Part shown: positions 22,895 through 32,610 of the stretch, piece after piece
How the letters are laid out: the number at the start of each line of letters is the position of its first letter
Numbering within the stretch: position 1 is the first letter of the stretch
Assembly: GCF_905220365.1 (NCBI RefSeq)
Contig: NC_061134.1
Coordinates: 11,113,001-11,177,000 of the forward strand
Source of the DNA: Vanessa cardui
Lineage: Eukaryota; Arthropoda; Insecta; Lepidoptera; Nymphalidae
DNA: 64,000 bases
Reading direction: 5' to 3'
Made by a program: the position numbers and the translations under genes
Notes under the pieces: model-generated
Database searches by the model: none
What the model was told of the DNA's origin: nothing
Seen by the model: the letters and a program-made list of their open reading frames with translations, nothing else

Positions 22895-23030
22895 CATAAG
22901 TGACGTAACTTATAAGCTACCAAAGTTGGTAGCCTATTGGTGTGACAAGAAATGTTTAATGTTGCAGCGTCTATATTTATGGGCAGTTATGACCACATAC
23001 CGCCAGGTCATGCTTATTTATACGTCTAAC
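22895..23030 (+). mobile_element. SINE2 3' relic
   Basis: CCAAAGTTGGTAGCCTATTGG and GCAGCGTCTATATTTATGGG, then GACCACATACCGCCAGGTC, follow the order of the SINE2 3' third. The tail is decayed. Confidence 0.6.
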
Positions 23031-23034
23031 TAAA

Positions 23035-23062
23035 TCATCATCATCATCCTCCCGCCCAGGAC
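23035..23062 (-). mobile_element. RTE tail scrap
   Basis: ATCATCATCATCATCCTCC followed by CGCCC matches the 3' terminus of the RTE fragment at 6,078. It is only about 28 bases long. Confidence 0.45.
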
Positions 23063-23395
23063 AAGAACAACAACAAGGAGAAGGTGTTGAACATATTCCA
23101 CCGCGCTGTTCCAATGCGGGTTGGTGGAATACATATGTAGCAGAATTTCTATGAAATTTGTCACATGTAGGTTTCCTCACGATGTTTTCCTTCACCGCTG
23201 AGCACGAGATGTATTATTCATCTCGTGCTCGGCGGTGTAGGAAAACATCCTGATGGAGCCTGCGTGTGTCAAATTTCATAGAAAATCTGCCTCATGTGTA
23301 TTCCACCAACCCGCATTGGAACAGCGCGGTGGAATATATTTCAAACCTTCTCCTCAATGGCAGAGTAGGCCTTAGCCCAGAAGTGGGTAAGTTTA
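23063..23395. mobile_element. Head-to-head SINE3 palindrome
   Basis: A minus-strand SINE3 body (CAACAACAAGG tail, CTGTTCCAATGCGGGTTGG, AATTTCTATGAAATTTGTC) runs to GAGCACGAGATG at 23,211. After a 7-base spacer (TATTATT) the same body runs on the plus strand from CATCTCGTGCTCGGCGG, through AAATTTCATAGAAAATC and CCAACCCGCATTGGAACAGC, to about 23,395. Neither arm has a tRNA-like head. The arms are roughly 140-150 bp and would pair into a long imperfect hairpin. Confidence 0.88.
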
Positions 23396-23752
23396 CAACT
23401 TGATGTAGTTCAATATTTTTGTCGTCTTATCCTGGCCAGAATCGTCGGAAATAACTGTTATTACGTGTTGCTTGCGTACCTTTAATATAATTAAAAATAC
23501 TTAGGATAGCCCAGTTGAAAAAAGAATATTTTGATTTTTATTCAACAATAAGAAAATATTTGAATTCAACCAGTTATGCTAAGACAAAAGTGCACAAAAT
23601 AAGATATTTATACACAAAGTTTTCACTGGATCGCGGTTCGCCTCAAGGTACTGCGAGTGTATACAGCAGGTATTGTCTCGTTTCTCGCTAGGACCTGAGG
23701 GATAAAGCTTTATGTACACTCGGTAAATCGTTTTCAAATAAACAGAAATTCA
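23396..23752. other. Unassigned spacer
   Basis: A patch at 23,630-23,730 (TCGCGGTTCGCCTCAAGG, TCGCTAGGACCTGAGGG) is less A+T-rich and may be repeat-derived; not identified. Confidence 0.35.
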
Positions 23753-23860
23753 ATAAATACAAATTAAGCACATGAATATGCAAAGATGCTTGCCTAGTTT
23801 TGAACCCGCAACAATTGGTTAATGTAGATGCATTTTAACCACTAGGCTATCACGCCTCAA
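23753..23860 (-). mobile_element. SINE3 head fragment
   Basis: The plus strand reads ACAAATTAAGCACATGAATA, TGCTTGCCTAGTTTTGAACC (box B complement) and TTTTAACCACTAGGCTATC (box A complement). The 3' body is absent. Confidence 0.75.
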
Positions 23861-24502
23861 AATTATTATTAAATTATTGTATAATTATCATGATGAGTAC
23901 GTATGTCTGTATGCAAGTTCATCAGAAGTCTTGAATATGTTATATATTACGTTTCACGATTCCTTTACATAAATAAATATTATCATTACATACATATCTT
24001 TAAGACACCTTAATTGGCCTAATCTCTGTTTATTTATATGTCTATCTACAAAGATATATTACAGGAAGGAACAGCTAATCAAATTACTCGCTACATTTAA
24101 ATACACATTATTTCTTCGTTACTATTGATTCAGTGGTCATTAGCTCGATAAACAAACATTTTATTAGTCAAATAAGGGTTCCATCAATTTTGAACTTTAT
24201 TACCTAAAAGATAAAGTTAATGTTTGTAATGGATGAATGGCTAGTGAGATTGATGGTTCGTTTTCCATAGCATGAAGGACATTAGAAGCTTTTATTGGTT
24301 ATTTGGGAAGGGTTGGAAAATATATGTATACAAATGCTTGGAGAGATTCATGTTATAATGGGATACAATAACTTTTGTTGCGGTTTATTGGTTACCGATA
24401 GTATGCCAAATGATACAATTAAGAACAGGTAAATTTATACGTATTATCACATAGTTCGTTATATCAATTTCAGGTAAATACTAGTGACTTATCATTTACT
24501 TA
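23861..24502. other. Unassigned A+T-rich spacer
   Basis: Nothing recognised. Confidence 0.4.
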
Positions 24503-24680
24503 ATATGGATATGTCATCAGCCCACTGCTGTCCACTGCTGTACATAGGCCTCCCCCAGAGCGCGCCACATTGCTCGGTTCTCTGCGTCCCTCATCCAGCT
24601 TCTACCGGATCCTGCGAATGTCGTCGGACCAGCGGCGGAGGTCGTCCTACATTACGCTTATACATATATTATATGGATAT
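24503..24680 (-). mobile_element. RTE-clade LINE 3' fragment with 10-bp target duplication
   Basis: The minus strand encodes RWSDDIRRI and, after a small disruption, SWMRDAENRAMWRALGEAY then VQQWTAVG before the stop at 24,517-24,519: the C-terminal end of an RTE reverse transcriptase. ATATGGATAT flanks it at 24,503-24,512 and 24,671-24,680. Its sequence differs from the 6.1-kb RTE tail, so it is a separate subfamily. The 78-residue plus frame is a shadow. Confidence 0.82.
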
Positions 24681-24769
24681 ATATGAAAATGTATTTTGTT
24701 TTTTTTTTCTTTTTGTTTAAAAGAGATTTAAATTAAACTATACCATTACAGATTATTAATATATATTTT

Positions 24770-25056
24770 TACTGTATAGGTTGGCGGCCGAGCTTATGGG
24801 CTACCTGATAGTAATTGGTCACCAATACCCATAGACAATGTCGCTGTAAGAAGTATTAACTATTCCTTAAATCGTTAATGCGCCACTAACCTTGGGAGCT
24901 AAGATATTATGTCCCTTGTGCTTATAGTTACACTGGCTTACTCACCCTTCAAACTGGAATACAACAATACTGAGTACAGTTGTTTGGCGGTAGAATAACT
25001 GATGAGTGGGTGGTACCTACCCAAACGGGCTTGCACAAAGCCCTACCACTAAGAAA
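24770..25056 (-). mobile_element. SINE2 copy, full length
   Basis: The plus strand shows TATAGGTTGGCGGCCGAGC, CCACTAACCTTGGGAGCTAA, TTACACTGGCTTACTCACCC and TGAGTGGGTGGTACCTACCC, ending GCCCTACCACTAAG. The tail lacks a long poly(T) on the plus strand. Confidence 0.88.
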
Positions 25057-25378
25057 ATATTATACAAATATGAATAGATAAAAAGTACAGACGTCAAAAT
25101 GTTTTGAGAAAGAAATAACATGTAAAAAAATATATGAATGAAAGTGATACACACACTCGGCATAAGCCGCCAGTAAAATAGCCTTGTGCAATAAAATCCT
25201 TCGCGAAGATTGATGCTCTCGACAATCCGAGTATTTTACACAGCAGTGAAATATTCACAGGAAAAGAAATATCTCCGATAGTAATATTATCTTCCAGATA
25301 TAGATAGACATAAAATTAATTTATTCAAGCAAAAAAAAATGCTCAGTATTGGGGTTGAAATTAACAAATATAATTTTT
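25057..25378. other. Unassigned spacer
   Basis: Nothing recognised. Confidence 0.4.
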
Positions 25379-25605
25379 CTAACCTCGACCTCACATGGGT
25401 ACAATACAGGTCTACATCCAACTTTTTAGATTGAAGAACTAACATAAAAAGAAAAATCCTCGTTTTTTCCTGCTAAGAAACTTGGAATTCTCTTGAATCA
25501 CTCTGCTTATAGATAAAAACCACAATAAAATAATAAAATCCGTTGCGTAGTTTAAAAGATCGAAGCTAACAGACAATGGGAAGTTACTTGGTTCTAAGGA
25601 AGCGT
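25379..25605 (-). mobile_element. Degraded Helitron-like repeat, family H2
   Basis: CTAACCTCGACCTCACATGG aligns with the CTAGC...CTCGCACG end of the H2 copies. TTGAATCACTCTGCTTATAG and AATCCGTTGCGTAGTTTAAA match their interior. Both ends are decayed. Confidence 0.5.
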
Positions 25606-26199
25606 TTTCTAGTTCATCTAAGTTGGAATCATTTTACGTTGTGTTCATTGTTTCTTAAGTGCTTCGCGTATAAGAATTCCAAATACTAGTTTAAATGAGT
25701 TGAATGAAATAAAATAAAAGGTGTGATAAAGTAATGCGTGCCTTGAACTATGAATGTTCCTTACTTATTTTCAATTTTATCGTCATTTCCCTCAGCGTTA
25801 TAATTTATATTACTCGAAGAGTTATTTCTCATCACTTATAACGCTGATAAATATTTATATAACAATTTTCTAAACAAGATCGTATCTTCTATAAAAAAAG
25901 TTTGTTTAAATAAAAACTTAAAACTTTTTTATTTTTTATTTAAAAATTAAAAGTATAATGTTTCACGACCTATCTGTAAAGCTATGTAATGTCCATCCTA
26001 ACCGTAGATATACCTCTCCTCACCCTCAAGGATGCTTGACTCAAGATTAAGGCCCTAAAATGCCGAAATCTAGTTGTATTGTAATTTCTAGAAGAGCCAC
26101 ACTTCAAAAGTTCATTTATCCAATACGACCTTGATCGTACAGAAAATAAGGCTATACATACTTTTAACAAAATTCAAATAGTACTGTACATGCACATAA
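25606..26199. other. Unassigned A+T-rich spacer
   Basis: Nothing recognised. Confidence 0.4.
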
Positions 26200-26390
26200 A
26201 GTAAGTTACAGCCCGTAAATGTATTTCTCTTAGCTAAGCCTCTCGTTTTAGGAAGGATAAGAGCTTATGCACTAGTTGAGTTACACACAAATAGGACGAT
26301 GGGAATACTCAGTATTACTTGCCTAGATTTAAACTCGGAATCTGCACATGGAATTAACGTCATCTATCCAATGAGTCAGGACGATAATTT
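26200..26390 (-). mobile_element. Strongly degraded SINE3 relic
   Basis: The plus strand shows TTACAGCCCGTAAATGTATT, AGCTAAGCCTCTCGTTTTAGG and TTGCCTAGATTTAAACTCGG (box B complement region), then CTATCCAATGAGTCAGGACG. The central half is missing. Confidence 0.5.
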
Positions 26391-26595
26391 AAATTGTAAT
26401 TAAAAATTATTTCATTTAACAGATTTGTATGAGGAAATTATTTTCAGATTTAACAAAGCGGTTATGATGACAATTACAATGGGCCCTGGGCGTTGGAACA
26501 GGTCTCTCGATTTAAAGCTCGTTTTCTACTCAAGTATAGCGAAATAAAGCACCTTTTGTGCGTTTGTACCATTCACTTTATGTATAATGTCAAAA

Positions 26596-26690
26596 AAAAC
26601 ACAAATAAATAAGGGATATTATTCAATACAAGATTATTTTAAAGATAAGAAAATCGTGGACTTAGTAATAATAGATTTCTCGATAGAATA
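26596..26690 (+). mobile_element. LINE-A C-terminal scrap
   Basis: The plus strand translates to GYYSIQDYFKDKK, matching AYYSIQDFVDDKKAW at the C-terminus of the LINE-A copy near 1.8 kb. Confidence 0.6.
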
Positions 26691-27562
26691 TAAAAAATAT
26701 AAATATATATTGTACTTTAGTGACCTACTCCATTTAGGAAATTAAAGATTCTAAATCTGTACGCACATCACACTGCCTGATTTTAATGTATGTATTATTT
26801 AGGTATTGTGTGACGTCAAGATATTATTGGGTAGCTTCGCACTACAATCATCGATTGCAGAGTTTTGTCAGGCGATCGGATCTCTCTCTGATTGTCAGAA
26901 ATTGTTTTGTACAGACTTGATGAGACACCCAATGCTACGGGAGTTCGTAGGATACGAGACAAGGGTATGGTCAATTTGGACAATCCGTTGTGCATTAGTT
27001 TTTATTTATCTACCACTAACTAGACACTATATAATGCATTCAATGTTTCTATATATGTATTCCAGCGTCACATTTTCTTCTGATTTTAGCGATATAGAAG
27101 TACGTTTCCATGTATTGACTAACTTCTAGTCGCCGTGAGTCAAACAAAAGGAGAAGAAATATAAACCTACAAGTAAAAGTGCCTGAACTTATTTTTTAGT
27201 TATTATTATTTGATCTATTTCCCGCTTCTTTGCAAAACAATTATTGAGCATTTATCTCTTTCAATGTACGTAATAAATATTAGTAAGATTTTCGATACTT
27301 AAAAATAAACGAATCTTTCTACATTAGCGTTTAACGACAAAAAGGTTTAACGACAGGCAGATCAGCTATAAAACGCTGCTAAATCCGTCGCATGCCGTGC
27401 GCCAGCTGGAAACAACAATTGGGATAACGATGGAGATAACAAGAGAAAGATGATTGTAACAATAGTCTTTATTTTTACCTATAGTATATATAGGGAGTAA
27501 AGAAAAAAAACTTGCCAGTATATATAAATGCTATTGTATTGAGAAGGTTTCGGGGTTAGGCA
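26691..27562. other. Unidentified DNA lying between two LINE-A pieces
   Basis: LINE-A C-terminal and 3' UTR sequences, about 160 bases apart in the 1.8-kb copy, are about 970 bases apart here, so most of this block looks inserted. It contains a 107-residue open frame (26,806-27,129; begins CDVKILLGSFALQSS) with no domain I recognise. Confidence 0.4.
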
Positions 27563-27690
27563 AGGAATATTATTCAATTTTGCCGGTTCTTCACGGTAGA
27601 ATTTACTTTCCTAACCGGTGGTTGCATGACTTAATATAATTGTTATATGACGATTTAAACGTGCTTGTAAAAGCTTACATGCAGGATAGT
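27563..27690 (+). mobile_element. LINE-A 3' UTR fragment
   Basis: TTGCCGGTTCTTCACGGTAG, CCTAACCGGTGGTTGCATGA and CGTGCTTGTAAAAGCTTACA follow the LINE-A 3' UTR (1,958-2,060) block by block. Confidence 0.8.
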
Positions 27691-27800
27691 CGACACGTAT
27701 GACAGAATTTCGTCTAAATTTCCTCAAAATACTTTCTTTCACCGCCGCGCATGAGATGAATATATAAACAGATATTAAGTACATGAACGGTCACGTTTCA
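27691..27800 (-). mobile_element. SINE3 scrap
   Basis: ACACGTATGACAGAATTTCG, TTTCACCGCCGCGCATGAGA and TATTAAGTACATGAACGG match the SINE3 middle on the plus strand; both ends are missing. Confidence 0.55.
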
Positions 27801-27935
27801 CGTTCATGTTTCTTAATGAGATCTGTGTATTATAATTAGTTTTGGCAAATGTATTTATTTATTTAATAAGAAACAATTAGTAATTAGACAGACCAATCGA
27901 TTTTACAATATTAAATAATTCGAAATTTCCTACTG

Positions 27936-28075
27936 CCCTTTGGAGCCCTGACCACCGGTGGCTTGGAGCCTGTTCCCGCCACTGGTTGACCTCTGTATAT
28001 ATTTTTTTATATGTTTGTATTTTATATTTAAAATGTAATTATATACGAGGAAGAAAAAATAACCATGTTAATTTA
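27936..28075 (+). mobile_element. Second 3' tail of the R2/R4-like element
   Basis: CTTTGGAGCCCTGACCACCG reproduces the last codons (LEP plus stop) and start of the 3' UTR seen at 22,230. Then GCTTGGAGCCTGTTCCCGCC and an A+T-rich end follow. Only the terminal ~140 bases are present, an extreme 5' truncation. Confidence 0.85.
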
Positions 28076-28087
28076 ACATCTTATATA

Positions 28088-28385
28088 AAAAAGTATAGTA
28101 ACAGCCTGTAAATTTCCCATTGCTGGGCTAAGGCCTCCACTCCCATTGAGGAGAGGTTTGGAGCGTATTCCACCGCGGTGCTCCAGTGCGGGTTGATGGC
28201 ACATGTGACAGAATTTCGTTGAAATTAGGCACATGCAGATTTCTCCACGATGTTTCCCTTCACTGAAGAGCACGAGATGAATTAAGAACATAAATTTAGC
28301 GCAGGCAATTTCCGTGGTGCTTTAATCCACAATCATCGGTTAAGATGCACGACGTATTCTAACCACTGAGCCATCACGTCTCGTC
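28088..28385 (-). mobile_element. SINE3 copy, third subfamily
   Basis: The plus strand shows AACAGCCTGTAAATTTCCCA, AGCGTATTCCACCGCGGTGC, AATTTCGTTGAAATTAGGC and CACGAGATGAATTAAG, then a decayed head ending CTAACCACTGAGCCATCACG. The GGAGCGTATTCCACC...CTCCA(A/G)TGC variant is shared with the 59.7-kb copy. Confidence 0.85.
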
Positions 28386-29028
28386 ACACTTAAATACATA
28401 CACGTTTTAAATTCGTATATGCCAAAGTGTGTAATCCCTTTATCCTGTATTTAATAAATCGTTTTTGTAGCCGTAACGCGACATTGAAGTCATTGCTATA
28501 GATAGTCCTTATTTAGCGATTTTGACACGTTTTCTTATGGATATTCGAATTGCTCTTCGTAAATAATCTTGTCATCGTGTTTCTTAAATATAAGGATTAA
28601 TTTTTATCTTAGTACCTTTTTATCAAAATATGCCTTGGATTGCATAAACGATTATCTTTTTATAATAATTGCTGAACAATTGCTTCTTTATTTATATTAT
28701 TTATCGTTTCGTATAGCATCACACATTTCGTGCACGTCCACATTTATTTCGTATCAGTTAATTGAATATTCTTGTACTATTGTTTCAGGATGCTTCGACA
28801 ATAATGCCTGAGCCTTTACATTGAATACTAGTGAGATAAAAGCTGAATAGCGTTGGGACTTTTGCTGTAAATTACAAATCGTCGGCGGTAATTGTACTTA
28901 AAAATTCCCATTCACATCGGCAGAGTGAGGAATTACGCAATCAGCGATGTGAATCACACGGAAGCAGGTAAATACCTGAATGACCAAAGGCTCACAACTA
29001 AAAGTTAATATATGGGTAGTAATAATGG
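28386..29028. other. Unassigned A+T-rich spacer
   Basis: A 10-bp inverted pair ATTCACATCG/CGATGTGAAT occurs near 28,910-28,955. The 80-residue plus frame at 28,569 is A+T-driven. Confidence 0.4.
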
Positions 29029-29135
29029 ACAATATTGGACAACAACATTACTTTGAACCCAATGTAAGTAGCTAAAGCACTTGTGTTATGGAAAATTATA
29101 AGTAACGACGGCACCACCCGAGACAACATAGAAAA
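29029..29135 (-). mobile_element. SINE1 3' fragment
   Basis: The plus strand reads TTGGACAACAACATTAC, CCAATGTAAGTAGCTAAAGC, TTATAAGTAACGACGGCACC and AGACAACATAGAAAACTAAT, the reverse complement of the SINE1 3' half. The tRNA head is absent. Confidence 0.82.
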
Positions 29136-29244
29136 CTAATTAATTAATATTAAGATTAAGTAGGTTGCTTAAATAAAATAAAGTGTAAGTGTAAATAGCT
29201 AATGTGGCATTGCGTTTAAAAATTATATAAAAATAACAACGCCA

Positions 29245-29283
29245 CCCATAGTCCACCCGTGCGAAGCCGGGACGGGCCGCTGG
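29245..29283 (+). mobile_element. Helitron-like 3' terminus
   Basis: CCCGTGCGAAGCCGGGACGG followed by GCCGCTGG resembles the H2-family 3' end: a CCCG/CGGG hairpin shortly before a CTRR end. Only the terminus is recognisable. Confidence 0.5.
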
Positions 29284-29317
29284 ATCTATACTGATGTTGT
29301 GTACTATTTTTTATTTT

Positions 29318-29602
29318 TATGGAATAGGTTGGCGGACGAGCATATGTGCCACCTAATCGTAAGTGGTCACCATCATCCATAGACAATGACGCTGTAAGAA
29401 ATATTAGCTATTCCTTACATCTTCAATGCGCCACCAACCTTGGGAACTAAGATACTATGTGCCTAGTGCCTGTAGTTACACTGGCTCACTTACCCTTCAA
29501 AACGGAACACAACAATACTGCGTACTGTTGTTTAGCGGTAGAATATCTGATGAGTGGGTGGTACCTACCCAGATGGGGTTGCAAAAGTCCTACCACCAAC
29601 TA
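29318..29602 (-). mobile_element. SINE2 copy, near full length
   Basis: The plus strand shows ATAGGTTGGCGGACGAGCAT, CGCCACCAACCTTGGGAACT, GGCTCACTTACCCTTCAAAA and TGGGTGGTACCTACCCAGAT, ending CCTACCACCAA. A 68-residue frame over it has no meaning of its own. Confidence 0.9.
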
Positions 29603-29766
29603 CGTACTTTCGTAGGAATACATGTGTGCTAGTTAGACACATCAACATATAAATTGCAATGAGGTGTTAGATCATTACTGTTAGTATCTTATTAATGAAT
29701 GCAAACTATCACTTGAATTAATTTCCAGACGATTGTAATAGAACATTGTTCATGCACTATATACCG

Positions 29767-29798
29767 TATACCTATTACATACATATGTAATAGGTATA
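29767..29798. repeat. Perfect inverted repeat, 15-bp arms, 2-nt loop
   Basis: Left arm TATACCTATTACATA at 29,767-29,781, loop CA, and a fully complementary right arm at 29,784-29,798. Confidence 0.93.
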
Positions 29799-29927
29799 TA
29801 CTAAGAATTATTCACATTAGTACATGTCAACCAAATCAAACGTTGTTACCGGTTCAGAATTGTGATTCTACTGATAAGAACCACAAAAAGAAACTCAACA
29901 GTTAATAGATCGTAACCTGTTAATAAC

Positions 29928-30110
29928 CAACTGCTACGCATAGGCCTCCTCTGTCCTTTAAGAAGAAAATTTGCAAATCAATTCACCACGCTGTTTAATT
30001 AGTTGGCAATATGATGCAGTTTTTCATCCACATATTGCTGGTTTCCTCACGATGTTATGCTCCACCAGGTAGCACGATATAAATTATAAGTACAATCTAT
30101 GCTTACCTAC
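29928..30110 (-). mobile_element. Degraded SINE3 relic
   Basis: CCAACTGCTACGCATAGGCC, TTCACCACGCTGTTTAATTA, GGTTTCCTCACGATGTTATG and AGCACGATATAAATTATAAG follow the SINE3 minus-strand order. The head is lost. Confidence 0.6.
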
Positions 30111-30559
30111 TTTTTAATGTAGTAGTAGTCAACTATGAAAAATAAAATTATTCTGAGACTATCTCAGACTATAATTTCAACTATCATTCATTCCATGAAC
30201 TTACAATTTTATCAGGTATACAGTTGCAATACGTATGTAATATAAATATATTCTTGAAAATGTTAAATCGACCATAATTTATCGTGCTAATTCATCGTAG
30301 GTTGGAAGCGGCTTTCATTACGACATTCCCTGCATTCAATCCTTGCATAGCGCGCGACGGACGTGCTCGAATTTTTATATTCTTGTTAAACTATTGTTAA
30401 TTCTAGTATCCACAAAATGTAATTATTGATGAGTTTTAACATTGAGAGTAAGTAAAATCTTTATAAAATATAATTCTTACTTACTCATTAATTTACGATT
30501 ATTACAATAAATTCTCACATAATCAGTTTGGGCATAGTTTTTTTAACTGCGGTTGATCA
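30111..30559. other. Unassigned spacer
   Basis: Nothing recognised. A small G+C-richer patch near 30,300-30,370 includes GCGCGCGACGGACGTGC. Confidence 0.35.
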
Positions 30560-30790
30560 TCATCATCTTACGGTTGTCTGCAGGTTCAAACCCAAACGTA
30601 CTCTACATAATTTTCATGTATTAAAATTGTGTTTATTTATCTCGTGCTTGGCAATGAAAGAAAATTTCCTGTGCGTAATTCCAATGAATTTCGGATTTAT
30701 AACCACTAAACGGAGCAGCGTGCTTATATAAGCTTCAAACCTCCTCTAAGAGAAAAGAGGGTTCAGCTCAGATCAGCTCAGTTAAGTGAG
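30560..30790 (+). mobile_element. Degraded SINE3 relic
   Basis: GCAGGTTCAAACCCAAACG (box B), TTATCTCGTGCTTGGCAATG, ATTCCAATGAATTTCGGATT and AACCTCCTCTAAGAGAAAAG in order. It ends in a TCAGCTCAGATCAGCTCAG duplication. Confidence 0.55.
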
Positions 30791-31269
30791 ATATATAAAT
30801 GTAAAGACTTTTACTTGACATAGTTTTGAAATTTGAATAGTTGTTATGGTAGCAAAATAGATTAAATATGTAAATAACAAAAATTTTTCTTCTTAAATTT
30901 TCTTGTATTTCCAAAATTATTATTTTTTGGTCAATGTATGTTCTATAAAGTTAACATTTTTAATTGCAATAAATATACTATTAGATTACTAAAGGCTGTT
31001 ACTGTATTTATACGAAAATATAAACAAACAGGTTAGTATCTCAAACAAAGAATTTTATTAATTCTGTGGTATTCATGGCTATTTTATACTTATCAAATAT
31101 TTTCAATCTTCTGTTCTCGACAAGGACTTTCATTAAGGTACGCCTTTTATATGTCCGAGTGTGGCCGCAATGCCACGCAATTCAAGTTTTTCTATGTAAT
31201 TCCCGAGCTATTCACTTAAGCATCTTTGTTTTATTTAGTATGTGGAAGTATTTCATTACAATACAGGCC
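30791..31269. other. Unassigned A+T-rich spacer
   Basis: Nothing recognised. The 84-residue plus frame at 31,066-31,320 has no recognisable features. Confidence 0.4.
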
Positions 31270-31475
31270 TTGATTGTTACCAGACATTCTATCACCAAAC
31301 AGAAATACTTGGTATTGTAATGTTCTGGTTTGAATTATGAATGAGGTAGGGGATAGAAACTGGTGTCATTTTATTTGCCAAGATTGAGACTAATATTTTT
31401 AACAACACCAATGTCTATAGAGTATGGTCTCCATCAGGTTACCCATTTGTCCGTTCACCTACCTATACCATATAT
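31270..31475 (+). mobile_element. Degraded SINE2 relic
   Basis: ACATTCTATCACCAAACAG, TTGTAATGTTCTGGTTTGAA, AATGTCTATAGAGTATGG and CCATCAGGTTACCCATTTGT, then CCTATACCATATA, mark the element. Confidence 0.6.
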
Positions 31476-31489
31476 ATAACATACTGGTG

Positions 31490-32030
31490 CTTTTTTTCCA
31501 ACGTTTCGTCTGCAGTGCAATCCTATAAGAAATCGCTTCGTATCTCACTTTAATTTTTTTTTGTTTTTTTTTCTCGATGGATTACGACACATTACGCGCT
31601 TCCCCCACGTGATGGAAAGTGGGGGGGGGGTGGTATACCCCGGAGCCCTGAAAGCCGAGTGCGCCAAAGAACAGCGGGGTTTTCCCGTCCCCCTTCGCTG
31701 CTTCCTTCTGCGACATGACACTTTCGCAGAAGGAGCGCATCTCTGACCAGCACATCTCGCTACCGAGCATGGCGTTGATAACGCTCGGCAGTCTCCGCGT
31801 CTCCGCTCATGGTCGCCGCAGCACACGCGTACAGACTGTAGTACGTCGTGTCCACTGGCGCACCACACTCGTGGCAGGAGGGTGACTCCTCCCGCCGCGC
31901 TGTATTCGTATCTCACTTACTGTGATACGACATTTTGATAAATGTATCTAAGATATTAGTGTCATTGTCATCATCAAATTATGACATTTCAAATTCGTGT
32001 TCTACGGTGAGTTGCAAGCTATTGTTACAG
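31490..32030. repeat. Dispersed repeat hosting the R1-like insertion
   Basis: CAATCCTATAAGAAATCGC before the R1-like insertion and CTGTGATACGACATTTTGA to GTGTTCTACGGTGAGTTGC after it match, in the same order, the stretch at 44,090-44,235, which has no insertion. Confidence 0.55.
31537..31918 (-). mobile_element. R1-like LINE 3' fragment with 14-bp target duplication
   Basis: The insertion (31,551-31,904) is flanked by TTCGTATCTCACTT at 31,537-31,550 and 31,905-31,918. The minus strand encodes the end of an R1-like ORF2: CHECG followed by a CCHC knuckle in which the expected His is Tyr (YYSLYAC), then LPSVINAMLGSEMCWSEMRS and FCESVMSQKEAA, in two frames. It ends in poly(A) (poly(T) on plus). 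The block is strikingly G+C-rich, with a run of ten G near 31,621. R1 elements have a 14-bp duplication at their rDNA site; this one sits in dispersed repeat DNA. The 123-residue frame is out of register with the protein. Confidence 0.82.
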
Positions 32031-32329
32031 AACAGCCAGACTGCAAGTACTAATTGAACGTCAAAATATACAGAAACGCATTCAAAGGCAAACTCTATTG
32101 AAGTATATTTAGATTTACATACATCAAATGTCTGTAAACAACGCTCATACTCGAACTAGACTATTTAATCACAAGTCTAGCATTGAATAAAATCCCTTTT
32201 TCATGTTAATCCTGCAGAGTAAAGGATCAACCCGGACTGGTTCTCGATTTCAGTTTTCATCAAAGAAATGGCTGTTTATCAAAGGATGTTTTAGTATAAT
32301 TATGGTATATGATATATATAGAAAATGTT
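32031..32329. other. Unassigned spacer
   Basis: Nothing recognised. Confidence 0.4.
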
Positions 32330-32610
32330 AAAGCGCTTTATGCTTGTCTGGGCTATAACAAACCATCGTAAGCTTGACCGTCGCGTCGTGACAGTCTGCG
32401 GTGCGCAGAGCCGATGCGCTTGGCTATACAAGATAAGTAACAACTCGAAATATTTACTTAACTTTTATGTATAACATTAAAAATATGTAAATATACTTTT
32501 AAATAATCAATTAATCAGTCAATTATATTGTTACTATATTCTTATTTTAAATATTTATATTTAGTTTATTTTGTATCTATTAAGACAAATAAATTGAAAT
32601 TGAAAATCAG
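32330..32610 (+). mobile_element. Possible LINE 3' end
   Basis: A G+C-rich stretch (GACCGTCGCGTCGTGACAGT, GCGCAGAGCCGATGCGCTTG) is followed by an A+T-rich tract ending GACAAATAAATTGAAATTGA. This resembles a LINE coding end, UTR and TTGAAA-type tail. No protein motif is long enough to be decisive. Confidence 0.35.

Noticed and set aside
31545..31916. 123-codon minus ORF rich in Arg and Cys
   Set aside because: It is mostly out of frame with the R1-like protein, which is read in the neighbouring frames.
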